From NCBI GenBank assembly GCA_025618425.1, contig CM046832.1, forward strand, positions 64,563,279-64,627,278: a stretch of 64,000 nucleotides of DNA, written 5' to 3'. This DNA is from Heliocidaris tuberculata. Lineage: Eukaryota > Echinodermata > Echinoidea > Camarodonta > Echinometridae. Both the position numbers and the translations under genes were made by a program. Positions 22,976 through 34,916 of the stretch are shown here, piece after piece. The notes under the pieces were generated by a model. The model had not been told where the DNA came from and ran no database searches. It saw nothing but the letters and a program-made list of their open reading frames with translations. Position 1 is the first letter of the stretch; the number at the start of each line of letters is the position of its first letter.

Positions 22976-23165
22976 GGGGCCGCGGCAGCGTTTTTAAAAG
23001 TGTGTGTGGGGGGGGGGGGGGGCCGGGGGGGGGGCTGATCTGATTTTACTCATCAATGACAATTTTCGAGCATTTTTCCCGATATTTTGTTAACGTGTCT
23101 ACTCAAAAAAGTGGGGGGGGGGAGGCTGCAGCCCCCAACCCCCCCCCCCCCGGTTCCGCACCTAC
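22976..23165. repeat. G-rich repeat family C, copy 1
   Basis: CAGGGGCCGCGGCAGCGTTT, a long G run, then CTGATCTGATTTTACTCATC and a CGAGCATTTTTCCCGA block. The same order recurs at 25084-25215. Confidence 0.65.
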
Positions 23166-23639
23166 AAAGGGTGAACATAAAGCAAAAACAGGGACCATTT
23201 TGTGACATTGGTATTACCCTACAGTCTAATTAATACGTAATCAACTTCATCTTCTTCCTTTTTATTGTGGTTCTGGACATTGCTTCAGCTTCCTCAATTA
23301 GCAGTTGTGTGTATAATGGTCTAATGATTCATGTGCGAGCGAGCAAAAATTTTCAGACTTTTTTCCTACTGCTGAAGTCCTTGGGTTGTGCATACTGCGA
23401 TATAATGAAAATGACAACAGCAAATTAATTGGGGGAACGTCTAATGATCTTTTAATTTGTGCATTAACCCTGTCGCTTTTCTTTAGGATTACCATGACTA
23501 CATCATTATCATCATACTTTATGCGACCTGCTTGATTTCATTATATACTATAAGAGCGAGAGAGCGTAGGGAGCAAATTTTGGGAAAATTTGCAGAAAAT
23601 ATTGCCTTTATACTTGGTGTAAATTATGGGCACATTCGA

Positions 23640-25083
23640 GTGAGGGGCATTGTGCCCCTCTTGCTTCCAGCTCCACTGCCTTACATTGTAGTTGTAGTAT
23701 ATGGGTACCTGTTACTATATCAAGTCGCACCGATTCTTTGAAGCTAGATATGCCTCTTTTTGTAAGAAACAGTGCATGGGAAAATATAAGTAAAAGGGGG
23801 CACTTATCGGACTGAGATGAAAGGGCGCTTGTCAGAGGTGGAAAGGGGCACTTATAAGATATGAAAAGGGGCATTAATGAGAAGAGGGAAAGGGCTCTAT
23901 TAGATAGGAAAAGGGCACTTATCAGATATTAAGAGGGGGCACTTATCAGATTTGAAAATGGGCACTTATCAGAAAGGGAAAATAGGTACTTCTTAGAAGG
24001 GAAAGGGGGCACCTGTCAGAATTAAAAATGCACTCATAAAGGGAGAAAAGGGCACATATGAGGGAGAAAAGGGGCAATCATTATATTTGAAAAGGGGCAC
24101 TTATTAAAAGGGAAAAAAGGGCACTTATAAGAAAGAAAAATAGGCACCTACATATCCGAAGTATAATTGCATTTATCAGAAGGAGAAAATGGCACTTATT
24201 AGATATAAGGAGCCAATTATCAGATGTGAAAAGGGGCACTTATCAGAAAGAGAAAAAAAAGGTACTTCTGGGGTACTTTTGGGGTACTTCGAAAAGTGGG
24301 CCGCCCTTGCACACCACTGATCTCTACGGGAAAAATCAGTGATATACACACACAATTTCCTTCTTTCTTTTTTTACAGGCCTGGACCTATATATATATAT
24401 ATATATATATATTGTGTGTGTGTGTGTGGGGGGGGGGGTGTAAACATGTATATGGTTTTTCTCTTTAATTTCCCAAGATACATAGCATCATGCATTGCAG
24501 TTTTGTAGTATGATTTGAATATTGAGCGAGCGAGCGAAGCGAGCGAGCAAACGATATTCAAAATTTGTGAGGTCGCAATAACATTGTAATATAAAAAACG
24601 GGGAAACAATTCTGATGGGGTTTCATTAGCAAAATTTCACAATGAAAATTTATTTAATAAGCCATACTTTTAGTACGAGCGAGCGTAGGGAATATTGGCT
24701 CTAAGTCACTTTGGATCAGTTTCACATGTTAAGGAAAAGGGAAACGTGGTACTTATCATGGGGAAAAGGACACTTACTAGAAAAATAAATGAATGTGTAG
24801 AAAGGGTAGAAAAAGGCAGTTATCAGAGGTGAAAAGGGGCACTAATCACACTTGAAAAGGGGCATTTATAAGATCGGAAAAATGTTCTTATAAAGTAGAA
24901 AAAGTAAATCAGTGCCTATATATTACAAAGGAAAAAAAACCACTTGTTACATTAAAAGGGATAAAAAAAAAAAGGTAAGGTGAGGGATGAGGTTTAATTA
25001 TCAAAATGGGCACTTATAAGAATGGAACGGAATCTTATCCGAAAGGAAATGGTGGTACTTATCTGAAGTTAAAAGGAACAGTA
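23640..25083 (+). repeat. Degenerate ~30-bp minisatellite (GGGCACTTATCAGA type)
   Basis: Dozens of units of the form AAAGGGGCACTTATCAGA run from about 23770 to 24290 and again from 24740 to 25080. They are split by a non-repeat segment with (TA)n at 24390-24413, (TG)n and a G run. An inverted copy starts this window. Confidence 0.85.
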
Positions 25084-25215
25084 CAGGGGCCGCGGAGCGT
25101 TTTTGAAAGTGGGGGCTGATCTGATGTCACTCATTAATGACAATTTTCGAGCCTTTTTTCCGAGATTTTGTTTAACGTGTCTACCATGCAGTAGGGGCAC
25201 TGTGCCCGCACGCAA
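25084..25215. repeat. G-rich repeat family C, copy 2
   Basis: CAGGGGCCGCGGAGCGTTTT, then CTGATCTGATGTCACTCATT and CGAGCCTTTTTTCCGAGA, matching 22976-23165 in order. Confidence 0.65.
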
Positions 25216-26040
25216 CCCCCGGAGCGGTGCTTCTGATCGGGTCTACATGTTATGATTGTCCTTTCATCATTCTTCTATATGCATATAGTTGGGTGAAGAT
25301 GACACTGGTCATTATCCTCGATAAATATTGGGGGTGATATCTTCCCTCTTTCCCCACCACATTCCTGTGACTAAATTTTCATTTCAATTTTGAAAATTGT
25401 TAGTATTACTAATAACATGAGTGTGGCTAAATTGCATTATAAAGGAAAATTATCACGTGAACCCTCTAAATCGAGAATAATTACATGTACTTTTAATCTA
25501 AATATTTTTCTGCATTATGGCTTTGAAAAAAGATCAGCTCAAAATATATTGGGGGATGATAATACATGGCACCCCCTCCCCCATTTCATTTTTTTTTTTT
25601 ACAAAAATTATACCTCCATATCCTTCCCAGATCAACACCCATGTTGCATAATTTGAAGTAGATGGTTTTCACTTTCTAGTAGTGTAAAAATATATCGGGA
25701 AAAATCAGAATTGTAGATAAATATCAATAAATTCATGTAAATCTACAATATTGTACAAGAATAATCTATATTGAAATAAAGAATACATCAAGTTGAATGA
25801 TATTAATAAATATGATATATCAAATTATATTTATCTACAACATATAATAGAAATTAATATTTTCCAACATTTTTTTTTTTTTTTTTTTTTTTTGGGGGGG
25901 GGGGGTGAAACCTGGGGGATGTTTGTACACACCATCACCCCACTTAATAAGTTGGGGGATGTATATACCCCCATTCCCCCGCTATCTACGCCCCTGGATT
26001 ATACAGTCTTAATTTTTAATTGTCTTAATATGTATAAGCC
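25216..26040. other. Intergenic, AT-rich; T/G tract
   Basis: No gene recognised. A poly-T run passes directly into a G run at about 25870-25907. Confidence 0.5.
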
Positions 26041-26690
26041 CAGGGGCGGATCCAGGGGGGGGGGGGATGTTATCAGATTTTTTTGGTCCAGTTTTTCTCT
26101 AGAATTCTCTGACAAGCAAAAAAAATGAATAAATAAATAATTTTTTTAAAAGTATCAGTTCTAAAAGGGGGGCACAATCAGAAAAAGGGGGCACAATCAA
26201 AAAAGGAGGGCACAATCAAAAAAGGGGGAGACCATGTATACTTTTCTTTCAAAAGGGGGCCACGGACCGGAATTGCCCCCCCCCCCCCTCAAAAAAAAGT
26301 AGTAAGCCTAATAGGAATGTCGTTTTCTACATACTAAAAACAAACAAACCTCTCTTCCCGAATAAAATGATGACGATTGCCAGAATATGGGGGCGGGGGG
26401 AGGTCAACGACGGGCTGCAGCCCGAGCCTTCGATCCCTCTCCCCCTTCTATTTCAGTCTCCCATGCAGCGGCGTCGCTTGAGGGGTAGTGGGCTCGGAGG
26501 GGGGGGGGGGGTCGGGGGAGGTCAACGACTGGCTGCAGCCCGAGCCCTCCCTCTCCCCCTTCCATTTCAGTCTCCCATGCAGCGGCGTCGCTAGAGGGAG
26601 GTGGGTGTGACGCCCCCCCCCCCCTCAAAATTGCTGTCGGAAAATTATGCACCACCTCTGTCTGCAAAATAAAAAAAGGCAGGGAAAGGG
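26041..26690. repeat. G-rich composite repeats with a tandem ~120-bp duplication
   Basis: CAGGGGCGGATCCAGGGGG begins at about 26042, a hAT-like end without a clear partner. Two direct units (about 26396-26493 and 26516-26600) share GGTCAACGAC, GGCTGCAGCCCGAGCC and CATGCAGCGGCGTCGCT. Confidence 0.7.
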
Positions 26691-26694
26691 AGAG

Positions 26695-26979
26695 CAGTGG
26701 CGGATCTACGGGGGGGGGGGGTTAGGGGGTTAAACCCCCCCCCCCCCCCCCTTGGGCTGCCAAGTAAACATTTAATGTGCACAGGAAAACAAAAAAGAGA
26801 AAAAAATAGAGCATGCAAGTATGCTTAAAATCGCAAGCTGGCAACCCTAAAAATGAAAAATTTCCACACCCTCCCCCCTCGCTCGCTTTGCTCGCTCGGG
26901 CTCGGTCGCGACGCTCCCTCGCAATACCCAGCTCAGCCCCTCAAACCCCTCCCTTGGAAAAAAGCTAGATCCGCCCCTG
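26695..26979. mobile_element. hAT-type MITE, G/C-tract family
   Basis: CAGTGGCGGATCTAC at the left faces GCTAGATCCGCCCCTG at the right. Inside are a G run, a C run and a GAGCGAGC-type block. The flanks are purine-rich, so the 8-bp duplication cannot be read cleanly. Confidence 0.65.
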
Positions 26980-27220
26980 GAGAGGGAAGAGGAAATTAAG
27001 AGGAAAAGAAAAGGAGAAAAGAAAACGAAAAGGAAAAAAAGAAAAAAGAAAAGAAAAGGGAATTGAAAGAAAACAAAAACAGATTAAAGAAAAGAAGGAA
27101 AGGAAAAGGGAAGAAAAAAAGGAAGAACTGGCTACTTTTATGCGCGCTCGCTTCTCTTGTTCGCAAAAACACTGGAAAGGCGTCCCCTTCGGCAACCCTG
27201 ATAGCAGAGACTGGTCAAAA

Positions 27221-27464
27221 TGACGTCTTAATGACGTAGTGTCACACTTCTTAAAGACGTCAGATAATGACGTCAGTATGACGACAATTTGCACCCACGT
27301 TTGACGTCTTGAAGACGCCTTATATTGACGTAATTTTCACGTCTTTCTGGTCAAAGAAGACGTCTTTATAATGTCCTGAAGACATGTTTATTACCAATAG
27401 TAGACGTCATAAAGACGTCTCTTTTACGTCGTGTGCTATTCATACTTATGTCTTAGAGACGTCT
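27221..27464. repeat. GACGTC-dense segment (eight copies in 244 bp)
   Basis: The palindrome GACGTC occurs eight times, mostly as AAGACGTC or TGACGTC. One full TGACGTCA lies at 27268-27275. A short related patch is at 37180-37230. Confidence 0.85.
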
Positions 27465-27763
27465 TAAGGACATATGAACTTTTCTGCTGCTCTAAGAAAA
27501 ACAAAATTAGGGTATTTAATGATAAAGCATCTAAGAGTTTTTTCTTTGTTCATTGAGTTTACGGCAAAATATCAGTGTGTGTAGTTCGTCACAAACCTCT
27601 CCTTCCTCACAGTCGGTGCATATTCTAAGATGTATTGGTGTTTTCTCAGGCCTTCTGTGCCTTCCTGTTTCTATTGCTAAATTATGACAGCTTATTCTGA
27701 AGCGGCATATATTTCTTCGGAGTCGAAAACTTTCGATACCATGAAGATACTGTTCCTGCTTAA

Positions 27764-28347
27764 AGGGAAATCCAACCTTAATAGCAAGTTGCTCTGAAAC
27801 AAAGAGGAAAAATCAGAGAAGCAGATTGGTGAAAGTTTGAACGAAATTGGACAAGCAATAAGAAAGTTATGAATTTTTGAAAGTTGTAATCACTATGCAT
27901 ATGGGAATTTCAAATTGGCCGAATAGGTAATGTCACTGTGATGTAGCTGTGGACAACTTCCTCATTCGCTCTAACACACAAAATGACTAAAATGTCACCT
28001 TTTTTCAGAATGCATTACTCAGTAGGATCTTTTCGTTCATGAGGACCTATAACAATATGCTATCTCTAATATATTTTGCGTACTGCCCCGAGGGTAAAAG
28101 CGCCTCGTAGAAAAACGCAAATTAATGATATTTTTGTGTACGACAAATGGGAGAGTTGTCCACAAAAATGTCACAATTGACTCACCAAATTGCCAATTTG
28201 AGATTCGCATAGATGTAGTGATCTCATTTTTCAAACATCCATAACTTTCTTATTCTTTGTCCGATTTCTTTCAAACTTTCACCATCCTGTTTTTCTTATT
28301 TTTCTGCTTTCACACAAATCATCTTATTACCAAGGTTGGATTGCCCT
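27764..28347 (-). mobile_element. TTAA-flanked MITE family B, copy 3 (584 bp), inverted
   Basis: TTAA at 27760-27763 and 28348-28351 bounds AGGGAAATCCAACC and GGTTGGATTGCCCT. Same length as the two other full copies, opposite orientation. Confidence 0.88.
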
Positions 28348-28559
28348 TTAATATCTGACTTAAATTTCCTGTATGTTCTCAGTTTTTTGTTCCCCTCCCC
28401 ACTATTCCCTACATTACTGTGCAGATCAGTGGTGAATTGGTTTTGAAAAATATCCTTCACAACGGAATTCACTTCATTTCCGACAACCCGTTCATTGTCA
28501 GTTAAGTCTACAACATCAATAAATTCATTGTTTTCATCCAGATTGTTTTCGTTTACATG

Positions 28560-29307
28560 CGTTATACAGTGAAAATGACATGTAAAAACTCAGTTGTGCC
28601 AGATTTGGGTAAAACCGTGAAAACGTTAGTATCACATGCGAACATGACCCAAATGAAACATTATACTTTAAAACCCTATGAGAAGACTGTTTTCATCTGT
28701 TTCTTTTAATAATGAAGGTAAGGATAATGTCCTAATTATCAAATTAAAGGATGGTCCATGTTTTGCTGATGTTGGGGGTAAAGAAAGGGCATGTTTTGTA
28801 ATGAAATGGTATACCTGCAATCTAAATGAATAACAATTTTTGGCATTTTTCAGAACTGCCATTTCTTTTAAGCGGACAGAAAGGTGATATTTTTCATAAA
28901 AGTAGAGTAAGTGGCACTTTCCATTGTCACCAAATGGAAATACAAGGTAAAAAGGGAACATAAGGTGGAAAAAATATCAAGATTATGGCGATTTCATACC
29001 TCAGGAGGGGCACCTTTTTCGTCACAGGAGGGGAACTTTTTCATCTTCTGAGGAATATTTGATTTTGGAATTTTTTTTTTTTTTTTTTGGGGGGGGGGGG
29101 CGTAGGCCCCTGCCACCACTTGAGATCGGTATTAACCCGTGTTTTATGAATTTCTGATTGAATGAATGTCATCACACGAGGGAATTTCACATATCCTATC
29201 TTTTAAAGCTTGTATTTCCCTTACGTCATGTTCGCATGTGATACTAACGTTTTCACGGTTTTACCCAAATCTGGCACAACTGAGTATTTACATGTCATTT
29301 TCAAAAT
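28560..29307. repeat. Inverted repeat with ~80-95-bp arms, 3' of the P450
   Basis: About 28574-28650 and 29222-29307 are complementary (GGGTAAAACCGTGAAAACGT against ACGTTTTCACGGTTTTACCC). The spacer is about 570 bp and contains a T/G tract near 29070-29101. Confidence 0.75.
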
Positions 29308-30259
29308 GCTGCTGCTCGGTAAAGCATGTACGGATGGATGCCATCAAGGTATCATTTAAAAGCATGATACTTCTAGTTTATTGAAAATAGATAATTATTG
29401 TCATAGAGCACACGGTGTGTTCACAATAACCCTTTGTTTTAGGGTTTCGTTTTTTCTGGGACGCACTGTACAACCATCAGGAATAAAAAAAAACAACACA
29501 TTTTTATATACGTGAACAATCTGTTGTTTGTAGAAGACAGAGAAATACCAAATAAGCCTGAACAGTTCAAAAAAGAAATCCTTCATCATTGTATGAAACA
29601 CCTTGTTTAAGGATAATTTTTAAAATGTTGAAAAGATACAGGTTATGGATGCGTCAAAGGTGAAATAATAACATTATTATTTGAATTCAAAAGACACGAA
29701 ATTCAAACGTTGATGTTCCAGGTACACAGGAAATAAGAATTTGTAGGAAGAAACGACAGAGGCAGAAAAAAATCAACCATTAATGCAGTGGCCCCCACAT
29801 CTTCAACATAATGCAGCATATAAAAGACGGAAAATCAGCCATCAGCATAATCAAAGAAAGTCAATAACCTACACTTATAACACGAGTGATAAAAGTTTGG
29901 GGTATATGGTTGAAAACCTTGAATCCTAATAATCTTTACATTTATACCAAACGTGATGTTCGGCAAGCATGTTGGTATAATCACAAGAAAAATATAACAC
30001 ACTGATTTTTAACTTGATTACATCTATCTCTGACACTGTCTCGATGCAACATGCCCTCAAGCCCCTCATAATAGTCAAATTTATCATGGTAATGTTCATC
30101 TAGATTATGTCGGCTTTCAATAACAATTCCCAGCAGATCTCGTCATGCCCGTGCCATAACACTTGCATTCATCTATTTACTAATCATAAAAAAAGTTCCT
30201 CGATTATTTGAGATACTAGTATTTTACAGTTGATGTGGCAGATTGTTCATGAATGACCA
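29308..30259. other. 3' flank of the P450; nothing else recognised
   Basis: AT-rich, presumably containing the P450 3' untranslated region immediately left of the stop codon at 30260-30262. Confidence 0.4.
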
Positions 30260-33200
30260 TCATCGTGGTCTGGCGACGATGTCGAATTTCTTGGGAGCGA
30301 GTGTCGATGTGCGATGTCCGAATCCGTAGTCGGGGAGGACGCTGTCGGGTAGCCTGAAGGTAAAACGTTGCAGCAGGTTGGTGAAGAACAAGAACAATTC
30401 AACCTTGGCCAGTTGCTCTCCAAGGCATATCCTCCGTCCTAGAATTAAAACAAAATACAGTAAGAATGAAATTCAAAACGGTTAATTATCATCAACGTTT
30501 TCTTGGGGGATTATTTAACGACACGAATATAATTCACCCGTTTTGAAACACAGAGTCAAATAAATACAATGAATACGTGATAATTAGATTGGCTCATTAG
30601 AACTACACCTCCATTTCTTATAACTGAAATAAAACTGTTTTCAAATTGATTGTTTGTAGTTTATTGGCAAAAAGACAGTATAATGCTACATATAGGTTTT
30701 GTGGAGCACTGTCCTACTTTGAATCGCAAGGAATAGTTGCGAATGAAAATTTAAATTGACAGAGTTGATATACTCTATACCCAAATAAATACATACGTGT
30801 ATTTGAGAGATTTACGCATCTTTTTGCTCAAAATGTCGACATACCTACTTTACGGAGTTGATGAAAGTGCGATCAGTTTCAATAGACCTGTTCACAAAGT
30901 TATTCAAATTTATGGATGTTTCTTTCCTGGGGACCTAGTAACGAGGTATTCCATTAACCTGTTATTAATGAATTAACTACAATACTTGGAATCCAGTTTG
31001 CATACATTACTTGTTGCTATGTCTGACAAGCCTCTAACAGCTTTCAGGTTGTCAAGAACAACCTTTGTTTTAAAAGTATGCGTAAAATTTGAATATATTT
31101 GTGCACAGGTCTATTTCCTTACACCATGCAGGATTTGACCAAGGAGCTTCGATAGCTGGAGTTCCAACTGACAACAAATTATCTCAAGCAGCTGCTCCTT
31201 TCTAAGGATGCATAAAAGAATCTACAGGTGCGCTGTAGCCTTTGATGTCCGATGTTCGATGCCGCCAACTTCATGGGAAAGCTTGAGTAGTGATTTTTGT
31301 CACAAATGAAATATCGAGAATATTTCACTTTTTATTTGAATAAACAAAGTGAAATTTTCACATATGATGAAATTGAATACATAAGCCTAATTGTGTCCAG
31401 AAATTTGGCTATATTGTATGATAGTAGTTTAAATTTGTGAAAAAAAGTAAAATTTTACAATCCTAAAATCCCCAATTCGACACTCTTCCGATTACTCCCT
31501 GCAAACGAAAATAAAAATTGCAATTTTTCAAGTACAGTTAATTATGATGTTATATGTCAGATTAGTGCCCACACACGCCCAGTCGCGCAATTTTGATTCA
31601 TATAACAGGGAATTTTGTACAATTTCTTTTCGCTTGCCCCCAGTAAAGGTAAGCACTGTGAACTGCTCATATCATCAGACTAGTGATAGCGAAAAGTAAT
31701 TATCCTTACAAAAGCATATTTTCCTTTGAAAATGGCCGTAAGTTTGCAGCCAGGCAGGAATCTTTTTGTCTTCTTATCTGCAAGGAAGATCCAGTTAAGC
31801 ACATGCCTGACATATTTTTCCTTGGTGGCATCGAACATGGTTCAAAGGGAATGAGCTACATGTGACTCCAGCTCTTGAGGCTCCTTGATTTGACTTACCT
31901 GCTCCAAAAGGCATGTGCCCCTCCGGCTTCTTGGTCGACATCCCATCTTCACTTAAAAATCTAGTTGGGTCGAAGATCTCTGGGTTGGGCCAAAAGACTG
32001 GGTCTAGATGCATGCCTACCATGTTCATCATTATGATGGATCGTTTAGGAAGCAAGTATCCTCGAAACACAATGCTCTCCGTGTTAATATGTGGAATGCC
32101 GAGGGGTGCGATCGGACGGATTCGGAGAAGTTCGGCAATGGTGGCTTCGGTGTAAGGCATCCTGGTGCGGTCGTCATAGTGAGGTGTGCCTTCACGACCG
32201 ATGACGGCGTCAATTTCATGGCAGACCTGAATTTAAAGAAAATATACATATAAAGGCTGCATGTGGTGACATTTCTTCTACAATAAAACTATCCGGACAA
32301 CAGTGTCACCTACTAGGTTTAGCCCTAGGCAACTTCTCCACTGGCAACTGTCCTCTAAAGACAATTGCTTAGTTCTCCGAGGGGTAATTGATTGTCTACA
32401 TGGTAAGGGGTAGTTGCAGTGGCATTTATGGGGGGGGGGGGGTGGTAAGGTTATGGTTATAATTTTCAAACGATTCACTCTCTATAGGCAGGCTTCATAA
32501 CCGTCAGACCGACGAACAACAAAACCGACAGTCCACTAGCTAGATGGGCCAACGAGACCGACAGCAAACGAGACCGATGGTGACTTTGACTGATGTTCTG
32601 ATGTAGATTGCTGACAACTTATCTGAATTAGTTTCACAAGAGCGACATTGTCGGTCTTGCTGGCCGTTGGTCTCGTTTACGCTGTCAGTCTTTACGACCG
32701 TCGGTTACTATCAATGGGATGGCCCCTTCATTTCATTTTTCGGTAATTTTCAATTAAAGTAAGGCGGCCTATGCATGTACCTTTTCCTGGACATCTGGAT
32801 ACCCAGCCATATACAGCATGGCCCATGTCAGGGTGGTTGCAACAGTCTCAGTTCCGGCCAAGTAGATGTCGAGGAGTGTTCTCCAAAGGATTGACTCGTC
32901 CAAGTAAGTCTCCTCTCCTGCATTTTTGGCACGGTCGATCTCGGCTAGACACATGTCAATGACATCATTTGGGTTGTCCACGTCCACTATCTCGCGATGT
33001 TCAACGACCTCCTGTTTCATCAACGCGATCAGCGCGTTGCACATGGTGCGTTCTTTCGTGAAGAGCGGAGTGTAGTATAACCATGGCATCATCTCCAGAG
33101 GCCCGTAGAAGTTCTCGGCACCGAGGACATCAGTGATGAGCTGCACCATCTGCTGAAACCTCCTGTTGGAATACTCGAAGCGTTGACCGGCCGTGATCGA

Positions 33201-34358
33201 CCGAATAATGTTGGCAACGGCATAGTTGACGGTGCGGAACGGATCGAATGGTTTGCCGTCTGCCAGGGTGAATTCGTTGCAAAGAATTCGAGCTTCTTCA
33301 CTGACCCACTCTGCGGCAGTCTTCTTTCCCATGCCAAACTTGCGGAAAGCAAGCAGGAAAAAGCGCCGCATATCACTCCATGATTTACCCTCTTCAAAAA
33401 TAATGCTGCCTGAAGAGAAGAAAGGGGGGAAAAATCGTTTAATTTTCTTTAACTATTTTATTCATTCATTCATTCATTCATTCATTCATTCATTCATTCA
33501 TTTATTTCATTTATTTCTCCTCCCCTTCCCTTTTCACCCCCCCCCCCCCCGTTCGATAGAGGGTGCCAGCGTCCCGTCCCCCTAGAGTTTCGCTAGTCTA
33601 AATATATTCTTCAACTACTGAGCTACGGACTTTCTACACAGTGCTGGATTAACGGAGATTGATCCTTACACTGATGGAGCAGAGACACGTTTCTGTGGAT
33701 TAGAGGCGTAACGTGGATCCAGCCATTTAGAGGGCACCTGAAATATTAGGTGGATGAAATGTGAGGAAGAACTGCAATAGAGCGTGGGGGGGGGGGTGTT
33801 TGAGGGGGTCACATCACTTTCTTTTCTTGGTGCCCCCTTCCCCTTACCCTTTCTCTCTTGCTCCACCTTTCACAATGCACGTGCCCCCTGCCCCCTCCCC
33901 CGCCCACCTCCGTAGCCATGCCACTGATATGGATGACATTTTTTTTCTCTCTCTCTCTCTCTCTCTCTCAAAAATTCAAAATAAGTTAACTAACCTTCGT
34001 CTCTGAAAGCAACGTGGGCTAGAGGTGCGGTGTCCCTCCCTGACGTGATCTCAGCCTGCTTCACGAAGAGTTCTTTCACCATCTCGGGATCGCTCAGTAT
34101 CACAAGCATTTTCTTGCCCTTCGACACCGAGTAGATGTCGCCGTACTGTCGGCGTAGACCTGTCACAAGCTCGATGAGGTTTGGTGGCTTGGAGCGTGAT
34201 AAGATACGCCACAGGTCGTTCAGAAAGATACTGAGAGTGGATGGGCCAGGAGGAGGAGGATGAGATGGGGATTGCTCTCGGTTTCGGCGTATCCATAGAA
34301 ACGTCAAAGCGGCAGCGGTTACTCCGAGCAGTATCTGTGTTGCTATCGCGAGCTCCAT
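30260..34358 (-). CDS. Cytochrome P450, CYP2 clan, microsomal, complete, 4 exons
   Basis: Exons: 34358-33995, 33409-32781, 32226-31899, 30438-30260, joining in phase to 499 aa plus TGA. The N-terminus has a hydrophobic anchor (about 3-22), then basic RRNR and a Pro-rich hinge (HPPPPGP), as in ER-anchored microsomal P450s. Hallmarks in order: C-helix WxxxR at W132/R136, I-helix oxygen-activation motif AGTET at 306-310, K-helix ExxR (ELLR, 363-366), meander-type FDPTRF at 416-421, and heme loop FGAGRRICLG with Cys445 as thiolate ligand. The sequence around the heme loop ([13 protein letters not shown]) is typical of CYP2-clan monooxygenases. Substrate is unknown; clan members oxidise fatty acids, steroids and xenobiotics using NADPH-P450 reductase. 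Exon 2 is unusually large (629 bp) compared with the nine-exon vertebrate CYP2 layout. The heme-loop codon for Gly441 is split by the last intron. No neighbouring P450 copy is seen in this window. The exact CYP family cannot be assigned by eye. Confidence 0.95.
33456..33512. repeat. (ATTC)n microsatellite in P450 intron 1
   Basis: Uninterrupted TTCA/ATTC units over about 55 bp in the intron between P450 exons 1 and 2, followed by a C tract. A G tract and a (CT)n run (33948-33969) lie in the same intron. Confidence 0.9.
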
Positions 34359-34679
34359 TCTTTATTAGTAAGCTGTATAGTATAGAAAACGAACCATTCA
34401 AATAGGAAAATGAATGAATCAACAAATTTTCAGAATCAGTATATGCCACAGGGTCACCATTATGCGCGATGTATTATGTGTAACCTTGATCTCCAAGCTT
34501 TACCCCAACAATTGTTTATTGCATGATTTAATTTAACAACCGATGCCCCTCCTTTTGTTGCTAGGCTAATCCCCGATTTGTCAGGTTGAAAAACTTTGAA
34601 GAAAAATGTAGAAGTTTACCTTGGTCATAATGTGACTTTCGCCCCCCCCCCCCCCCTATAGCCTTGTATAGGCTATGCG

Positions 34680-34861
34680 TTTCTCTGTCTCTCCCTGTCT
34701 CTCTCTCCCTGTCTCGACGTCTGTCTCTCTGTTCTTCTCTCTCTAGCCGTCTCGTGTCTGCATGTCCGACTCTGTCTATATATCTGTCCCTGTCTGTCTG
34801 TCTTCTCTGTCTCTGTCTCTGTCTCTCTTTGTGTATATCTATATATCTATATATCTATATA

Positions 34862-34915
<54 letters not shown>
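34680..34915. repeat. (TCTCTG)n and (TA)n microsatellites upstream of the P450
   Basis: CT/GT-rich sequence to about 34840, then TATATC and pure TA units to 34914. It lies 320-560 bp upstream of the P450 start codon, so it may sit in the promoter region. Confidence 0.85.

Positions 34916-34916
<1 letters not shown>

Noticed and set aside
26404..26667. 87-codon minus-strand Ala/Gly/Pro-rich frame
   Set aside because: Product of the tandem G-rich duplication, not a protein family.
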